Shown here: piece by piece, positions 8,940-18,832 of the stretch
Numbering within the stretch: the stretch's first letter is position 1
Layout: each line of letters opens with the position of its first letter
Origin: Streptomyces wuyuanensis
GTDB taxonomy: Bacteria; Actinomycetota; Actinomycetes; Streptomycetales; Streptomycetaceae
Assembly (NCBI RefSeq): GCF_900103455.1
Contig: NZ_FNHI01000004.1
Span: 124,001 to 188,000, forward strand
Direction: 5' to 3'
Length of the DNA: 64,000 nt
Made by a program: the position numbers and the translations under genes
Notes under the pieces: model-generated
The model's database searches: none
What the model saw: only the letters and a program-made list of their open reading frames with translations
What the model was told of the DNA's origin: nothing

Positions 8940-11879
8940 TCAGCGCCGGAGCGCGGCGAGCGCCTTCCCGACCAGGGCGTTGCGGTCCGCGGGCGCGGTG
9001 ACGTGCTCCAGGCCGAAGCCCAGCAGGACGGTGTCCCGGGTGGTGACGGCCGCGTACGAGACGAACAGCTCACCTGTGCGCGCCCAGTCACCACCGAGCG
9101 CGGGACTGCCCTCCGGTGCTCCCGGTGTGGTCCACGGACCGAGCGAGCTCTCGAAGCCCTCGCTCTCCCTCTCCGATCCGCCGACGACCAGGGCGGCGTT
9201 GTCGGCGAACACACCGCGTCCACCGCTGCCCGGGTCGGTGACGTAGGAGAGCGAGAGCTCGACCCGCTTGCCGGCGTAGGCGCTCAGATCGAAGGAGACC
9301 TCCTTCCAGCCGGCGGAGGAGCCGGTGAAGCTGTTCCAGGAGCCGCTGGAGCCGGTCGCGGTGCAGCCGCCGGAGCCCAGGGTGAGGTAGTGGCGCAGGA
9401 AGGGGTGCCCATTGAGGAAGTACCCCGCCTCGCACTCCTCCGGGACCGCGGTGCCGCTGAGCCCACCCTCGTCGGGGAGCGTCGTCCAGTCCTCGCCGCC
9501 GGCCGTGCGGGCCTCCATGACGGCGTGGTCGTAGCCCGGCTCGGTGTTCCAGTTGAGCGCGAGCTTCAGCTGCGGCTTGTCGGCCGCGGTGACCCCGGTG
9601 AGGTCGACGGTTCGGCTCAGCCGCTTCCAGTCGTTGTCCTCGTGGGTCGCGGAGGCCATCGACGAGCCCGCGTACGGGGCGTAGGGGTTGGTCACCCCGT
9701 CGTAGCGGCCCGCCTGGGCGCTCGCGAACTGCGGGAACTGCGCGGCCGGCAGCGTGTCGGAGGTGACCGTGTACGCCCCGGGCGCGTTCAGCGGGTTGCC
9801 GGTGGCGCCGGACAGGGGCCCGCCGGATCCGGTGAGTCTTCCCGCTCCGGCGAACCCGGTGGCACCGGGCGCGGAGGCACGGCCGTACGCGCCCAGCCAG
9901 TACTGGCTGAAGTCGTTGGTCGCGGCCCTGCCCACCTGGGCGTTGCCGCCGGCCAGCTCACCGGCCTCGATCAGCTTGCCGCCCTCGTTGAGGAAGTCGC
10001 GCAGGGCGAGCTGGGTGGCGCCGCCGGGTGCCTGCGCACCGGTGTAGTGGACGGCGGTGGTGAAGTGGCCGAGGACGCCGAGCGGATGCGGGGCGCCCTG
10101 CGCGGCGACGTCCCAGACGACGGCCTTGCGGCCGTTGGCCCGGAGCGCGTCGACGTACGCCTGCGCGTGCTGGGCGGGAGCGCCCTCCTCCGCGACCACC
10201 ACGGTGTCGGCCTTGGGCCGGGGCGCGACCGTGTAGGTGAAGCGCTCGCTGGAGGTGCGCTTCCCGCTCCTGGTCTCGCCGGTGAACCAGACCTCGACCC
10301 GGTCGCCGACGTCCCCGTCCTTGACCTCGGCGCGGTACTGGTCGAAGCGGATGTTGTCCTCGCCGCCGTAGGTCTCGCCGCCCTTCCACGGCCGGAGGGC
10401 CATGTCATGGGTACGGCCGCCGTTGACGCGGTACTTGAGCTCCTTGTCCCGCAGGGACTTGCGGGCGATGACGGAGACCTCCTGGTCGCCGCCGCGCGCA
10501 TACGAGGTGGTGAACGGGTCGACGGTGAAGTCGGGGGCCTCCAGGCCGACCGGCGACGACGGCTGGTCGGGGTGGACGGCGGTCTCGGCGACGGAGAGGG
10601 CGAATTCGACGTTCTTGGCGAACTCCGCCTGGATCAGCTTCTCGTCGTCGGGGAAATTGAAGCCGGAGCGGCAGTCCTCGGGCCGCCACTGGTCGTTCGG
10701 GTCGACGGCCGAGGCGGTCTGGCAGGTCGTCATCTCCGGGGTGAACATCATCGTCCCGTTGACGTTGGCCGCGTGGCCGTCGGCCTCTCCGTTGGTCGTG
10801 TAGAGCTCGGAGGAGACCTGGGGGTAGTAGCCGGGGACGGCCGGGTTGTCCGGGGTGCCCGCCAGCGCCTTGTAGAGCACGTCGTCCGGCGTGGGGGTGG
10901 CGACCTGCCAGCCCACGCCGTACAGCAGCAGTTCGGCGGCGGAGTGGTAGTTGATGCCGTACTCGAAGCCGATGCGCTTCTGGAAGCGGTCCACGGCGAC
11001 GGTCTCGGGCTCTGACGAGGGGCCGGAGCCGCGGTAGGTCTCGCTGGCGGGGTTGGGCGACGAGCCCTCGTTGTCGTAGCCCCACTTGTAGGCGAAGTTG
11101 CGGTTCAGGTCGACGCCGTCGCCCGTGGTGATCCTGCCGTCGCCGTTGTTGTCGCGCAGGTTCTTGCGCCAGAGACGGTTGCTGTCGGCGGCGTGGGTGA
11201 AGTCGTAGCCGTCCGGGTTGGCGGACAGCAGGAACCACAGTTCGGTGCCGTCCACGATCCGGGTGATGCGCCGGTCCTTGCCGTATCCGTCCACGTAGTG
11301 GTGGAGCAGCCGCCTCGTCATCTCGGGGGTGATCCACTCGCGGGCGTGCTGGTTGGACATGTAGAGCGTGGACGGCTTGGCGCCGTCCCGGTACTTCCTG
11401 GCGCCCTTGGTCAGCTTGAGGGCGAGGATGTCCTTGCCCTGCACGGTCTTGCCGATGCTGACGACCTTGGTGATCGACGGGTTGGCGGCGGCGACGGCGA
11501 GGATCTCCTCCTGGAGGCCGCCCTCCCCGCTGTACGGCCGGAAGACGCCGTCCCCGGCGGCGGCGACGCGCTTCTTCGCGGCGCCGGACACGGTGTGCTC
11601 GGTGAGGCTCACGCCCTTGTCGCGGAGCGCGCCCGCCTGGTCGTCGGTGAGGAACACCTCGACCGTGGCGGTGCCCTTCGCCGGTACCTGCTCGGTCAGT
11701 TCGTGACCGTCGGCGCCGGCCTGGAGGAGCAGTGGCACCTGCTCCTTGGTGACTTCGGCCTGCCATACGGAGAGTCCGGCGTCGTCCGCGCCCTCGTCCG
11801 CCTGGGCGAGCGGCGCGGCGGCCAGGCCGGCCACCAGGAGTGAGGTCGCTGCGAGGATCGATCTCGCTCTTCGTCTCAT
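8940..11879 (-). CDS. Secreted M14-family zinc carboxypeptidase, multidomain
   Basis: A 979-residue exported metallocarboxypeptidase. A signal peptide is clear (MRRRARS, then a hydrophobic run to AQA near residue 27). The N-terminal region to about 115 looks like a propeptide. The M14 catalytic domain shows zinc ligands H178 and E181 in NQHAREW, H312 in NYHSAAEL, and the catalytic acid E382 in FTPEMTT; a DNNGDGRI EF-hand-like calcium loop lies near 243. Downstream come a beta-sandwich and an amidotransferase-like segment (about 520-650), then a C-terminal region resembling the carbohydrate-binding end of immune-inhibitor-A-type peptidases. ATG 11879 has an AAGGGGGG ribosome site. Probably scavenges peptides outside the cell. 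Confidence 0.9.
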   Translation of the reverse strand: MRRRARSILAATSLLVAGLAAAPLAQADEGADDAGLSVWQAEVTKEQVPLLLQAGADGHELTEQVPAKGTATVEVFLTDDQAGALRDKGVSLTEHTVSGAAKKRVAAAGDGVFRPYSGEGGLQEEILAVAAANPSITKVVSIGKTVQGKDILALKLTKGARKYRDGAKPSTLYMSNQHAREWITPEMTRRLLHHYVDGYGKDRRITRIVDGTELWFLLSANPDGYDFTHAADSNRLWRKNLRDNNGDGRITTGDGVDLNRNFAYKWGYDNEGSSPNPASETYRGSGPSSEPETVAVDRFQKRIGFEYGINYHSAAELLLYGVGWQVATPTPDDVLYKALAGTPDNPAVPGYYPQVSSELYTTNGEADGHAANVNGTMMFTPEMTTCQTASAVDPNDQWRPEDCRSGFNFPDDEKLIQAEFAKNVEFALSVAETAVHPDQPSSPVGLEAPDFTVDPFTTSYARGGDQEVSVIARKSLRDKELKYRVNGGRTHDMALRPWKGGETYGGEDNIRFDQYRAEVKDGDVGDRVEVWFTGETRSGKRTSSERFTYTVAPRPKADTVVVAEEGAPAQHAQAYVDALRANGRKAVVWDVAAQGAPHPLGVLGHFTTAVHYTGAQAPGGATQLALRDFLNEGGKLIEAGELAGGNAQVGRAATNDFSQYWLGAYGRASAPGATGFAGAGRLTGSGGPLSGATGNPLNAPGAYTVTSDTLPAAQFPQFASAQAGRYDGVTNPYAPYAGSSMASATHEDNDWKRLSRTVDLTGVTAADKPQLKLALNWNTEPGYDHAVMEARTAGGEDWTTLPDEGGLSGTAVPEECEAGYFLNGHPFLRHYLTLGSGGCTATGSSGSWNSFTGSSAGWKEVSFDLSAYAGKRVELSLSYVTDPGSGGRGVFADNAALVVGGSERESEGFESSLGPWTTPGAPEGSPALGGDWARTGELFVSYAAVTTRDTVLLGFGLEHVTAPADRNALVGKALAALRR

Positions 11880-11929
11880 TGGCCCCCCTTGCTTTCGTCT
11901 GTCGCGAAAGAAAACAGATGCCAGGCTCA

Positions 11930-11950
11930 TGACAGTTCATGATCATGTCA
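11930..11950 (-). promoter_or_regulatory. Inverted repeat at the M14 peptidase promoter
   Basis: Arms TGACA and TGTCA flank an 11-nt centre containing the palindrome TGATCA. On the minus strand the upstream arm is part of a TTGACA -35-like hexamer, 50-70 nt before the peptidase ATG. I see no clean -10. A regulator binding here would cover the -35. Confidence 0.4.
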
Positions 11951-12049
11951 AGATGCCCTCGGCGTTCAAGTGGGGCCTGGGCAGGGGATGTTGTGGCGAG
12001 GCGCGTCCGGCCCGGAAGGGGAGCGGGAACGCGGAAGGGCCGGTGGGAA

Positions 12050-12130
12050 GGGCTCCGGCGGCCCGCCGGGGGAACGGCGTACGGCCCGGTCCGCCGGGGG
12101 AGGGCGGACCGGGCCGTACGCGCCGGGTGC
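12050..12130. repeat. 81-bp palindromic repeat, copy 2
   Basis: Reverse-complement match to 788-868 (75 of 81 identical). Its core is a perfect 19-bp stem, 12077-12095 with 12103-12121, around a 7-nt loop. Read along whiA transcription it lies about 280 bp past the whiA stop, so it can serve as the operon terminator. Confidence 0.85.
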
Positions 12131-12214
12131 CGAAGACCCTTCCGGCGGGGGCGGGTCGACCCTCGTGGAGCTGCTCCGGGAGCAGCAGCTCCGTACGGCG
12201 ACGCCGTGCAACGA

Positions 12215-12252
12215 CTCCGTGGAGCGGCTCCGTGGAGCGGCTCCGTGGAGCG
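12215..12252. repeat. 13-bp tandem repeat, about 3 copies
   Basis: The unit CTCCGTGGAGCGG occurs twice in full and once lacking its last base, head to tail, in the whiA-peptidase gap. Each unit is itself a short hairpin (CTCC/GGAG). Confidence 0.8.
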
Positions 12253-12322
12253 AGCGCCGACGGGGCGGGCCCTCGCGGCAGGGGGACGCGGCGGGGCGCC
12301 CACGGGACGAGGTCCCGGCGAA

Positions 12323-12376
12323 GGCTACGTCCGGGGGCCGGTCCCGCGCCGAGGCTACGTCTCGGGGCCGGTCCCG
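12323..12376. repeat. 24-bp direct repeat, two copies
   Basis: A 24-bp unit starting GGCTACGTC and ending GGCCGGTCCCG occurs at 12323-12346 and 12353-12376 with two mismatches, 35 bp from the whiA stop. Confidence 0.75.
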
Positions 12377-12410
12377 GGAAGCGGTCCTCGGGAGGGCGCC
12401 CGGAGCGGCG

Positions 12411-13400
12411 TCAGCCCACCAGGCCGTCCGCCATCTCCTCCGTCAGGTTGGACTCCGTACCGGGAATCCCGAGGTCCTGGGCCCGCTTGTCGGCCATTGC
12501 CAGCAGCCGGCGGATACGGCCCGCGACCGCGTCCTTCGTCAGCGGCGGGTCCGCGAGCGCGCCCAACTCCTCGAGGGACGCCTGCTTGTGCTCCATGCGC
12601 AGGCGGCCCGCCGCCGCGAGGTGCTCGGGGACCTCCTCGCCCAGGATCTCCAGCGCCCGCTGCACCCGCGCACCCGCGGCCACCGCGGCCCTGGCCGAGC
12701 GGCGCAGGTTGGCGTCGTCGAAGTTGGCCAGCCGGTTGGCGGTGGCCCGGACCTCACGGCGCATCCGCCGCTCCTCCCAGGCCAGGACCGACTCGTGCGC
12801 GCCGAGCCGGGTCAGCAGCGCACCGATCGCGTCGCCGTCGCGCACCACGACCCGGTCCACCCCGCGCACCTCGCGGGCCTTCGCGGCGATGGAGAGCCGG
12901 CGGGCGGCTCCGACCAGGGCCAGCGCGGCCTCCGGACCGGGGCAGGTCACCTCCAGGGAGGAGGAGCGGCCGGGCTCGGTCAGCGAGCCGTGTGCGAGGA
13001 AGGCACCGCGCCAGGCGGCCTCCGCGTCGCACGTGGCGCCCGAGACGACCTGGGGCGGCAGCCCCCGGATGGGCCGGCCCCGGCCGTCGACCAGCCCGGT
13101 CTGGCGGGCCAGCTGGTCACCGCCCGCCACGACGCGCACCACGTAGCGCGAGCCGCGCCGCAGCCCGCCGGGAGCCATCACCACGAGATCCGAGGAGTGC
13201 CCGAAGATCTCCAGGATGTCCTTGCGGAGCCTGCGTGCCGCGATGCCCGTGTCCAGCTCCGCCTCGATCACGATGCGGCCGCTGACCAGGTGCAGCCCGC
13301 CCGCGAACCGCAGGATCGCCGAGACCTCCGCTTTTCTGCAGCAGGTCCGGGTGACGGGGAGCCGGGAGATTTCGTCCTTCACCGCTGCCGTCATCGCCAT
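12411..13400 (-). CDS. whiA: Sporulation transcription regulator WhiA
   Basis: A DNA-binding regulator that, with WhiB, switches streptomycetes from aerial growth to sporulation septation. The protein has 329 residues: a LAGLIDADG-homing-endonuclease-like N-terminal domain ([20 protein letters not shown] near residue 18) and a C-terminal helix-turn-helix with [20 protein letters not shown]. Two starts are possible. ATG 13400 has a GGAAGGA site 7 nt upstream; ATG 13394 would give a neat ATGA overlap with the yvcK stop. I use 13400. Either way the gene overlaps yvcK and is the last of uvrC-rapZ-yvcK-whiA. Confidence 0.97.
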   Translation of the reverse strand: MAMTAAVKDEISRLPVTRTCCRKAEVSAILRFAGGLHLVSGRIVIEAELDTGIAARRLRKDILEIFGHSSDLVVMAPGGLRRGSRYVVRVVAGGDQLARQTGLVDGRGRPIRGLPPQVVSGATCDAEAAWRGAFLAHGSLTEPGRSSSLEVTCPGPEAALALVGAARRLSIAAKAREVRGVDRVVVRDGDAIGALLTRLGAHESVLAWEERRMRREVRATANRLANFDDANLRRSARAAVAAGARVQRALEILGEEVPEHLAAAGRLRMEHKQASLEELGALADPPLTKDAVAGRIRRLLAMADKRAQDLGIPGTESNLTEEMADGLVG

Positions 13401-14425
13401 GGGCCGATCCTTCCATGCATCCGAAAAATACGGTCGTACGCGGCGGCCAACAGCTCCGGATCGTGCTTCGGAGCCCCGTCGGGTCTCGCCACGGGCGCCA
13501 GCTCGACCGCGGCACCGAGCCTCTTCGCCGCGTCGGCGAGGGACTCGCGGTCGGGCACGGCGGCCTCGTCGGCGAGCACCACGTCCAGGGCGAGTTTAGG
13601 GGCGTGTCGCCCCAAAACCTCCAAATGACGCTGCGGAGAGAAGCCCTCCGTTTCCCCGGGCTGGGGGGCCAGGTTGAGCGAGAGGACCCGCCGGGCCTTG
13701 GTCTCGACGAGTGCGTCCAGCAGGTCGGGCACCAGGAGGTGCGGGATCACCGAGGAGAACCACGAGCCGGGGCCGAGGACCACCCAGTCCGCGTCCAGCA
13801 CCGCCTCGACGGCTTCCGGGACGGCCGGCGGGTCGTTAGGCACCAGGTGCACGGACTGCACCTCGCCGCGCGTCAGCGCGACGGTCGCCTGGCCGCGGAC
13901 CGTGCCCACCTCGTCCGGGCGGGCCGGATCGTGCCCCTTGACCAGCGCCTGGAGCTCCAGCGGCACGGCGGACATCGGCAGCACCCGGCCGTGGGCGCCG
14001 AGCAGCCTGCCGACCAGGTCCAGGGCCTGCACATGGTCGCCGAGCTGCTCCCACAGCGCGACGATCAGCAGATTGCCGACCGCGTGCTCATGCAGCTCGC
14101 CCTGGGACTGGAACCGGTGCTGGATGACCCGGGACCAGGTCTGGCCCCAGTCGTCGTCCCCGCACAGCGCCGCGAGCGCCTTGCGGAGATCGCCGGGCGG
14201 CAGCACCCCCAGCTCCTTGCGGAGCCTTCCGCTGGAGCCGCCGTCGTCTGCGACGGTGACGACGGCCGTGAGGTCGCCCGTGATGCGGCGCAGCGCCGCG
14301 AGGGACGCCGAGAGGCCCATGCCGCCGCCGAGCGCGACGACCTTGGGCTGGGCGCCCCGTCTGCGGCCGGTGCGGAGCGCGTCACTGCCCCGCAGCCGGC
14401 GCAGCCGGAGATTGCGTGCGGTCAC
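13391..14425 (-). CDS. YvcK/GlmR-type gluconeogenesis factor
   Basis: A 344-residue protein of the YvcK (CofD-like, UPF0052) family. In Bacillus such proteins bind UDP-sugars and help balance cell-wall precursor synthesis under gluconeogenic growth. The nucleotide-binding opening [17 protein letters not shown], the [17 protein letters not shown] motif and [14 protein letters not shown] identify it. The start is GTG 14425, overlapping the rapZ stop as GTGA. The open frame runs much further upstream antisense to nothing real. It overlaps whiA by 10 bp. The rapZ-yvcK-whiA order is widely conserved in Gram-positive bacteria. Confidence 0.93.
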   Translation of the reverse strand: MTARNLRLRRLRGSDALRTGRRRGAQPKVVALGGGMGLSASLAALRRITGDLTAVVTVADDGGSSGRLRKELGVLPPGDLRKALAALCGDDDWGQTWSRVIQHRFQSQGELHEHAVGNLLIVALWEQLGDHVQALDLVGRLLGAHGRVLPMSAVPLELQALVKGHDPARPDEVGTVRGQATVALTRGEVQSVHLVPNDPPAVPEAVEAVLDADWVVLGPGSWFSSVIPHLLVPDLLDALVETKARRVLSLNLAPQPGETEGFSPQRHLEVLGRHAPKLALDVVLADEAAVPDRESLADAAKRLGAAVELAPVARPDGAPKHDPELLAAAYDRIFRMHGRIGPWR

Positions 14426-15363
14426 TCGCGCCCCATGTCCCGGTGGACGACGACGGTCTCGATCCCCTCGGAGCCGAGGCGGGCGGCGAGCTTCTCGGAC
14501 ATCGCGACGGAGCGGTGCTTGCCGCCCGTGCAGCCCACGGCGATCGTCACGTACCGCTTGCCCTCGCGGCGGTAGCCCGCCGCGATCAGCTGGAGCAGCT
14601 CGGTGTACTGGTTGAGGAACTCCTTGGCCCCGGGCTGGTTGAACACATAGCCCGACACCTCGTCGTTCAGGCCGGTGAAGGGTCGCAGCTCGGGGACCCA
14701 GTGCGGGTTCGGCAGGAAGCGGCAGTCCACCACGAGGTCGGCGTCGACGGGCAGGCCGTACTTGTACCCGAACGACATCACGGTGGCCCGCAGCTCCGGC
14801 TCCTCGTCGCCGGCGAACTGGGCGTCCATCTTGGCGCGCAGCTCGTGGACGTTGAGGCTGGAGGTGTCGATCACGAGGTCCGCGTCCCCGCGCAGCTCCC
14901 GCAGGAGGTCCCGCTCGGCCGCGATGCCGTCGACGATCCGGCCGTCGCCCTGCAGCGGGTGCGGGCGGCGCACGGACTCGAAACGGCGCACCAGAGCCTC
15001 GTCGGACGACTCCAGGAAGACGATCCGGCGGGTGACCTGCTTGGAGTCGAGGTCCGCGAGGGACTCGCGGAGGTTGTCGAAGAACCGCCGGCCGCGGACG
15101 TCCACGACGACGGCGATCCGGGCCACGTTGCCCTGGGAGCGTGCGCCGAGCTCCACCATCGTGGGGATCAGCGCGGGCGGCAGGTTGTCCACGACGAACC
15201 AGCCGAGGTCCTCCAGGCACTTCGCCGCGGTGCTGCGGCCCGCGCCCGACATTCCGGAGATGATCACCAGCTCGGGGATGGCCGCCTCTGCGGCCTGCCC
15301 GGCCTCGGTCGTGCCCGTACTCACGTCTCCTGCTCCGTGTTCTCGTCTGTTGCGCTCGGTCAT
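14422..15363 (-). CDS. rapZ: RapZ/YvcJ-family P-loop nucleotide-binding protein
   Basis: A 313-residue member of the RapZ (YvcJ, UPF0042) family. In E. coli RapZ delivers the GlmZ small RNA to RNase E; in actinobacteria an RNA role is unproven. A Walker A motif, [13 protein letters not shown], starts near residue 36. [11 protein letters not shown] and the C-terminal [20 protein letters not shown] (the RNA-binding end in RapZ) follow. ATG 15363 overlaps the uvrC stop (ATGA), and its TGA overlaps the yvcK GTG, so the whole operon is translationally coupled. Confidence 0.94.
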   Translation of the reverse strand: MTERNRREHGAGDVSTGTTEAGQAAEAAIPELVIISGMSGAGRSTAAKCLEDLGWFVVDNLPPALIPTMVELGARSQGNVARIAVVVDVRGRRFFDNLRESLADLDSKQVTRRIVFLESSDEALVRRFESVRRPHPLQGDGRIVDGIAAERDLLRELRGDADLVIDTSSLNVHELRAKMDAQFAGDEEPELRATVMSFGYKYGLPVDADLVVDCRFLPNPHWVPELRPFTGLNDEVSGYVFNQPGAKEFLNQYTELLQLIAAGYRREGKRYVTIAVGCTGGKHRSVAMSEKLAARLGSEGIETVVVHRDMGRE

Positions 15364-17417
15364 TTCGTGGTGCCCCCGTTTCCTTCCGTCACTGCTGCCC
15401 CGTCGTCTTCTTCAATGATCTCGCCTGTCGCCATGTTCACCGCCGGGGCGGCCGGTGCGGCCTGTGCCAGGGCGACGGCCACGGACTCCGCGGTCTTCCT
15501 GCCGAAGCCCGGGACCTCGCAGATCTGCTCGATCGTCGCCTGCCGCAGTCGCTTGACCGAGCCGAAGTGCTTGATCAGCGCCTGCTTGCGGGCCTCGCCG
15601 AGGCCAGGCACGGAGTCCAGCGGGCTGGTCCTCAGCCGCTTGGTGCGTTTGGAGCGCTGGTAGCGGATCGCGAAGTCGTGGGCGGTGTCACGCACCCGCT
15701 GGATGAGGTACAGCCCCTCGCTGGAGCGGGGCAGCACGACCGGGTCGTCCTCCCCCGGCAGCCACACCTCCTCCATGCGCTTGGCGATGCCCGCGACGGC
15801 GACGTCGTCGATGCCGAGCTCGTCCAGGGCCCGCTGCGCGGCAGCGACCTGCGGCTGCCCGCCGTCGACGAGCACCAGCTGCGGCGGGTACGCGAACCGC
15901 TTCGGCCTGCCTTCGTCCACCTGGGTCTGCGGGACCTCGCCGCCCACCGCCTGCTCGCCGTCCTCGGGGACCGCCCACTCGCCGGTCCTCTCCTTCTCGG
16001 CGAGATACCGCCGGAAGCGCCGGCTGATCACCTCGTGCATCGAGCGGACGTCGTCCTGACCCTCGCCGTGCCAGATCTGCGTGTCTCCGACACGACCCTT
16101 GATCTGGAAGCGCCGGTACTCGCTCTTGCGGGGCAGCCCGTCCTCGAACACGACCATGGACGCGACCACGTCCTCGCCCTGCAGGTGCGAGACGTCGAAG
16201 CACTCGATCCGCAGCGGGGCCGAGTCCAGGTCCAGCGCCGCGGCGATCTCCTCCAGCGCCCGGGAGCGGGTGGTCAGATCGCTCGCGCGCTTGGTCTTGT
16301 GCAGGACGAGGGCCTGCTGGGCATTGCGCTCGACCGTCGCCATCAGGTCCTTCTTGTCGCCGCGCTGCGGGATGCGCAGCGACACGGCCGAGCCCCGGCG
16401 GTCGCCGAGCCACTGGGTGACCGCGGCGAGGTCCTCGGGCAGGGCGGGGACGAGCACCTCCTTGGGGACGGTGTCGCCGCTCTCCTCCCCGTACAGCTGC
16501 TGCAGTGCGTGCTCCACGAGGCCGGCCGTGTCGACGGCCTCGACCTTGTCCGTGACCCAGCCGCGCTGTCCGCGCACCCGCCCGCCGCGGACGTGGAAGA
16601 TCTGGACGGCGGCCTCCAGCTCGTCCTCGGCGACCGCGATCAGATCCGCGTCGGTGGCGTCGGCCAGCACGACCGCGTTCTTCTCCATGGCGCGCTTCAG
16701 TGCCTCTATGTCGTCGCGCAGCCGGCCCGCCCGCTCGTACTCCATGTCCTCGGCGGCCGCCATCATCTCCTTCTCCAGGCGGCGGATGTACGTGCCGGTG
16801 CGGCCGGCCATGAAGTCGCAGAACTCCTCGGCCAGTTCGCGGTGCTCCCCGGCGCCGATCCTGCCGACGCAGGGAGCGGAGCACTTGCCGATGTAGCCCA
16901 GCAGGCACGGCCTGCCGGTCCGCTCGGCGTTCTTGAAGACCCCGGCGGAGCAGGTGCGCACGGGGAAGACCCGGAGCATCAGGTCGACCGTCTCGCGGAT
17001 CGCCCACGCGTGCCCGTACGGACCGAAGTAGCGCACGCCCTTCTTCTTGGCGCCGCGCATCACCTGGACCCGCGGGAACTCCTCGTTCATGGTCACCGCG
17101 AGGTACGGGTAGCTCTTGTCGTCGCGGTACTTGACGTTGAACCGGGGGTCGAACTCCTTGATCCACGAGTACTCCAGCTGGAGCGCCTCGACCTCGGTGG
17201 AGACGACGGTCCACTCGACGGAGGCGGCGGTGGTGACCATCGTGCGGGTGCGCGGATGCAGACCCGCCAGGTCCTGGAAGTAGTTCGCCAGCCGCTGCCG
17301 CAGACTCTTCGCCTTGCCGACGTAGATCACGCGGCGGTGCGCGTCGCGGAACTTGTAGACCCCTGGCGAGTCGGGGATCTGTCCCGGCTTGGGGCGGTAG
17401 CTGGAGGGGTCTGCCAT
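15360..17417 (-). CDS. uvrC: Excinuclease ABC subunit C
   Basis: Makes both incisions in nucleotide-excision repair once UvrB is loaded. The protein has 685 residues. In order: a GIY-YIG nuclease domain ([18 protein letters not shown]), a cysteine cluster ([17 protein letters not shown]), a UVR motif ([20 protein letters not shown]), the RNase-H-like endonuclease region ([31 protein letters not shown]), and C-terminal helix-hairpin-helix repeats ([20 protein letters not shown]). The start at 17417 ([21 protein letters not shown]) is chosen by family and by a -10 box exactly 7 nt upstream. It heads the uvrC-rapZ-yvcK-whiA operon, so damage-responsive transcription could reach whiA. Confidence 0.97.
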   Translation of the reverse strand: MADPSSYRPKPGQIPDSPGVYKFRDAHRRVIYVGKAKSLRQRLANYFQDLAGLHPRTRTMVTTAASVEWTVVSTEVEALQLEYSWIKEFDPRFNVKYRDDKSYPYLAVTMNEEFPRVQVMRGAKKKGVRYFGPYGHAWAIRETVDLMLRVFPVRTCSAGVFKNAERTGRPCLLGYIGKCSAPCVGRIGAGEHRELAEEFCDFMAGRTGTYIRRLEKEMMAAAEDMEYERAGRLRDDIEALKRAMEKNAVVLADATDADLIAVAEDELEAAVQIFHVRGGRVRGQRGWVTDKVEAVDTAGLVEHALQQLYGEESGDTVPKEVLVPALPEDLAAVTQWLGDRRGSAVSLRIPQRGDKKDLMATVERNAQQALVLHKTKRASDLTTRSRALEEIAAALDLDSAPLRIECFDVSHLQGEDVVASMVVFEDGLPRKSEYRRFQIKGRVGDTQIWHGEGQDDVRSMHEVISRRFRRYLAEKERTGEWAVPEDGEQAVGGEVPQTQVDEGRPKRFAYPPQLVLVDGGQPQVAAAQRALDELGIDDVAVAGIAKRMEEVWLPGEDDPVVLPRSSEGLYLIQRVRDTAHDFAIRYQRSKRTKRLRTSPLDSVPGLGEARKQALIKHFGSVKRLRQATIEQICEVPGFGRKTAESVAVALAQAAPAAPAVNMATGEIIEEDDGAAVTEGNGGTTK

Positions 17418-17424
17418 GCCGCCC

Positions 17425-17447
17425 ACCCTACTGGCGGGCACGGACAG
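17425..17447 (-). promoter_or_regulatory. RecA-independent damage-type promoter of uvrC
   Basis: On the minus strand: CTGTCCGTG, 8 nt, TAGGGT, 7 nt, ATG. This matches the PafBC-type consensus TTGTCRGTG-N8-TANNNT except at the first T and the R. The same layout precedes uvrB and the MGMT gene. The mRNA would be leaderless. Confidence 0.6.
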
Positions 17448-17640
17448 GCGGGGCGGCCCGAGGGGCGCGCGGACCTGCCTCCGCGCCCGTGCGCCGGACT
17501 CCGCGCCCGGCCCGCGCCGGAGGGTGCCGGAGGCGTCCGGAAGGGGAGCCGCCGCTACGGCGGGTGCCCGGTCCCTCACCGCCCGCCGGGCGCATACCGG
17601 GCGCTTCGGCCAGGCCCTCGCGCCGTTCGGCCCGGCACCC

Positions 17641-17655
17641 GGACAACCGTTGTCC
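17641..17655. promoter_or_regulatory. 15-bp perfect palindrome in the uvrC/HTH divergent region
   Basis: GGACAAC-C-GTTGTCC, perfectly symmetric, 149 bp before the start of the HTH-like gene and 224 bp before uvrC. The rest of the 386-bp region (17418-17803) is GC-rich with no gene. It could be an operator for the adjacent HTH protein. Confidence 0.45.
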
Positions 17656-17803
17656 GGAGGGGATCCACACGCTTCAATGCGGGGTGACACGCGGCTGTGC
17701 CGGTGGCCCCGGGGCCCGTGACGCCGCCGTCGGCCCCGTCCGCACGCCCCGCCATCGGCGCGGGGACGCACCGGGCGGCCGCGAACGTCCATCGAGGAGA
17801 CCC

Positions 17804-18748
17804 ATGGGGCACGCCGCGCACCCCGCGCACACCCAGGCCGAACTGGACCGGGTGCTGCGCACGGGCCCGTTCCACCTCGCCCTGCGTGCCGCGCTCGCCG
17901 TGCGGGGGCTGCCGCTTCAACGGGTTCAGCACCATCTCGCCCACCGGGGGATCAAGGTCGGGGTGACCAGTCTGAGTTACTGGCAGCAGGGCGCCCGCCG
18001 GCCCCAGCGCCCCGAGTCGCTGCGGGCCGTGCGGGCGCTCGAGGACGTGCTCCGGCTGCCGGAGAACTCGCTGCTGCGGCTGCTCCCCGAGGACGCCGGG
18101 CCCGGCCCCCAGCGCCCCGCGGCCCGATCACCGCGCGCGCCGGCCGAGGTGTCCGGGGCGGTGGAGCGGCTGCTGAGCGGGCTCGGACGGCCCGCTGACG
18201 GCGGACTGCACACGGTCGGGCACCACGAGCGCGTACGGATCGGGCCCGGCCGCGAACTGCTGGGCCGGGACTCCCAGAAGATCGTGCGCGCCCACCGCGA
18301 CGGCGTCGACCGCCTCCTGGCCGTCCATCGCGGGGATCCCGGGTGGGATCCGGCCCGGGTGACGGTGCGGACGACGGAGAACTGCCGCCCGGGGCGCGTC
18401 CGGTACGACCGGGAGGCGGGGGTGCTCGTCGCGGAGCTCCTCCTCGACACCCGGCTGCGGTCCGGCGAGACGTACCTCCTCGGCTACGGCTTCGAGGACG
18501 GCACGGCCGGCCCGAGCGGTGAGTACGTACGCGGCTTCCGCGCGGCCGGCGGGCAGTACCTGCTGCAGGTCCGCTTCCACGAGGACGCGCTGCCGGCGCG
18601 GTGCCGGCACTTCGCCCAGAACTCCCCCGGCGCGGCGCGGATCTGCCGTGCGGAGCTGACGCCGAACGGCCGGCACCCGGCGGTGCACCTGGTCGAGCAG
18701 GGCGTCCGGCCGGGAATCCAGGGGATCGACTGGGAGTGGGAACGCTGA
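17804..18748 (+). CDS. HTH-like protein of unknown function
   Basis: A 314-residue cytosolic protein. Residues about 20-70 resemble an XRE-type helix-turn-helix: [20 protein letters not shown] followed by [20 protein letters not shown] and a leucine-rich helix. The C-terminal 200 residues form a mixed beta-rich domain I do not recognise, with [20 protein letters not shown] and a run of cysteines near the end. ATG 17804 has a GAGGAGA ribosome site 3 nt upstream of the CCC preceding the start. It is divergent from uvrC and convergent with the Rieske gene. A regulator is plausible; no target is known. Confidence 0.75.
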   Translation: MGHAAHPAHTQAELDRVLRTGPFHLALRAALAVRGLPLQRVQHHLAHRGIKVGVTSLSYWQQGARRPQRPESLRAVRALEDVLRLPENSLLRLLPEDAGPGPQRPAARSPRAPAEVSGAVERLLSGLGRPADGGLHTVGHHERVRIGPGRELLGRDSQKIVRAHRDGVDRLLAVHRGDPGWDPARVTVRTTENCRPGRVRYDREAGVLVAELLLDTRLRSGETYLLGYGFEDGTAGPSGEYVRGFRAAGGQYLLQVRFHEDALPARCRHFAQNSPGAARICRAELTPNGRHPAVHLVEQGVRPGIQGIDWEWER

Positions 18749-18774
18749 TGCGGGCAGCTTGTGCCGCTGGGCGG

Positions 18775-18832
18775 GAGCCCGCTCACGCCTCCGGGCCCGG
18801 GCGGCGTGAGCCCGTTCACGCCTCCGGGCCCG
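18775..18832. repeat. 25-bp direct repeat at the Rieske gene end
   Basis: Two copies of a 25-bp unit (18775-18799 and 18808-18832, one mismatch), 8 bp apart. The second copy carries the last codons and stop of the Rieske gene; the first repeats the same GPEA-stop reading just downstream. The two also form a hairpin between convergent genes that can act as a terminator. Confidence 0.75.

Larger units (their letters stand above)
11880..12410. other. 531-bp gap between whiA and the M14 peptidase
   Basis: No gene seen. It holds the peptidase promoter region with an inverted repeat (11930-11950), palindromic repeat copy 2 (12050-12130), three tandem copies of a 13-bp unit (12215-12252) and a duplicated 24-bp unit (12323-12346 and 12353-12376). 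It is unusually repeat-rich for a core region. Confidence 0.7.

Noticed and set aside
12252..12400. Short tandem repeats near whiA as a CRISPR or integron site
   Set aside because: Units are contiguous or 6 bp apart, only two to three copies, with no spacers, cas genes or integrase nearby.
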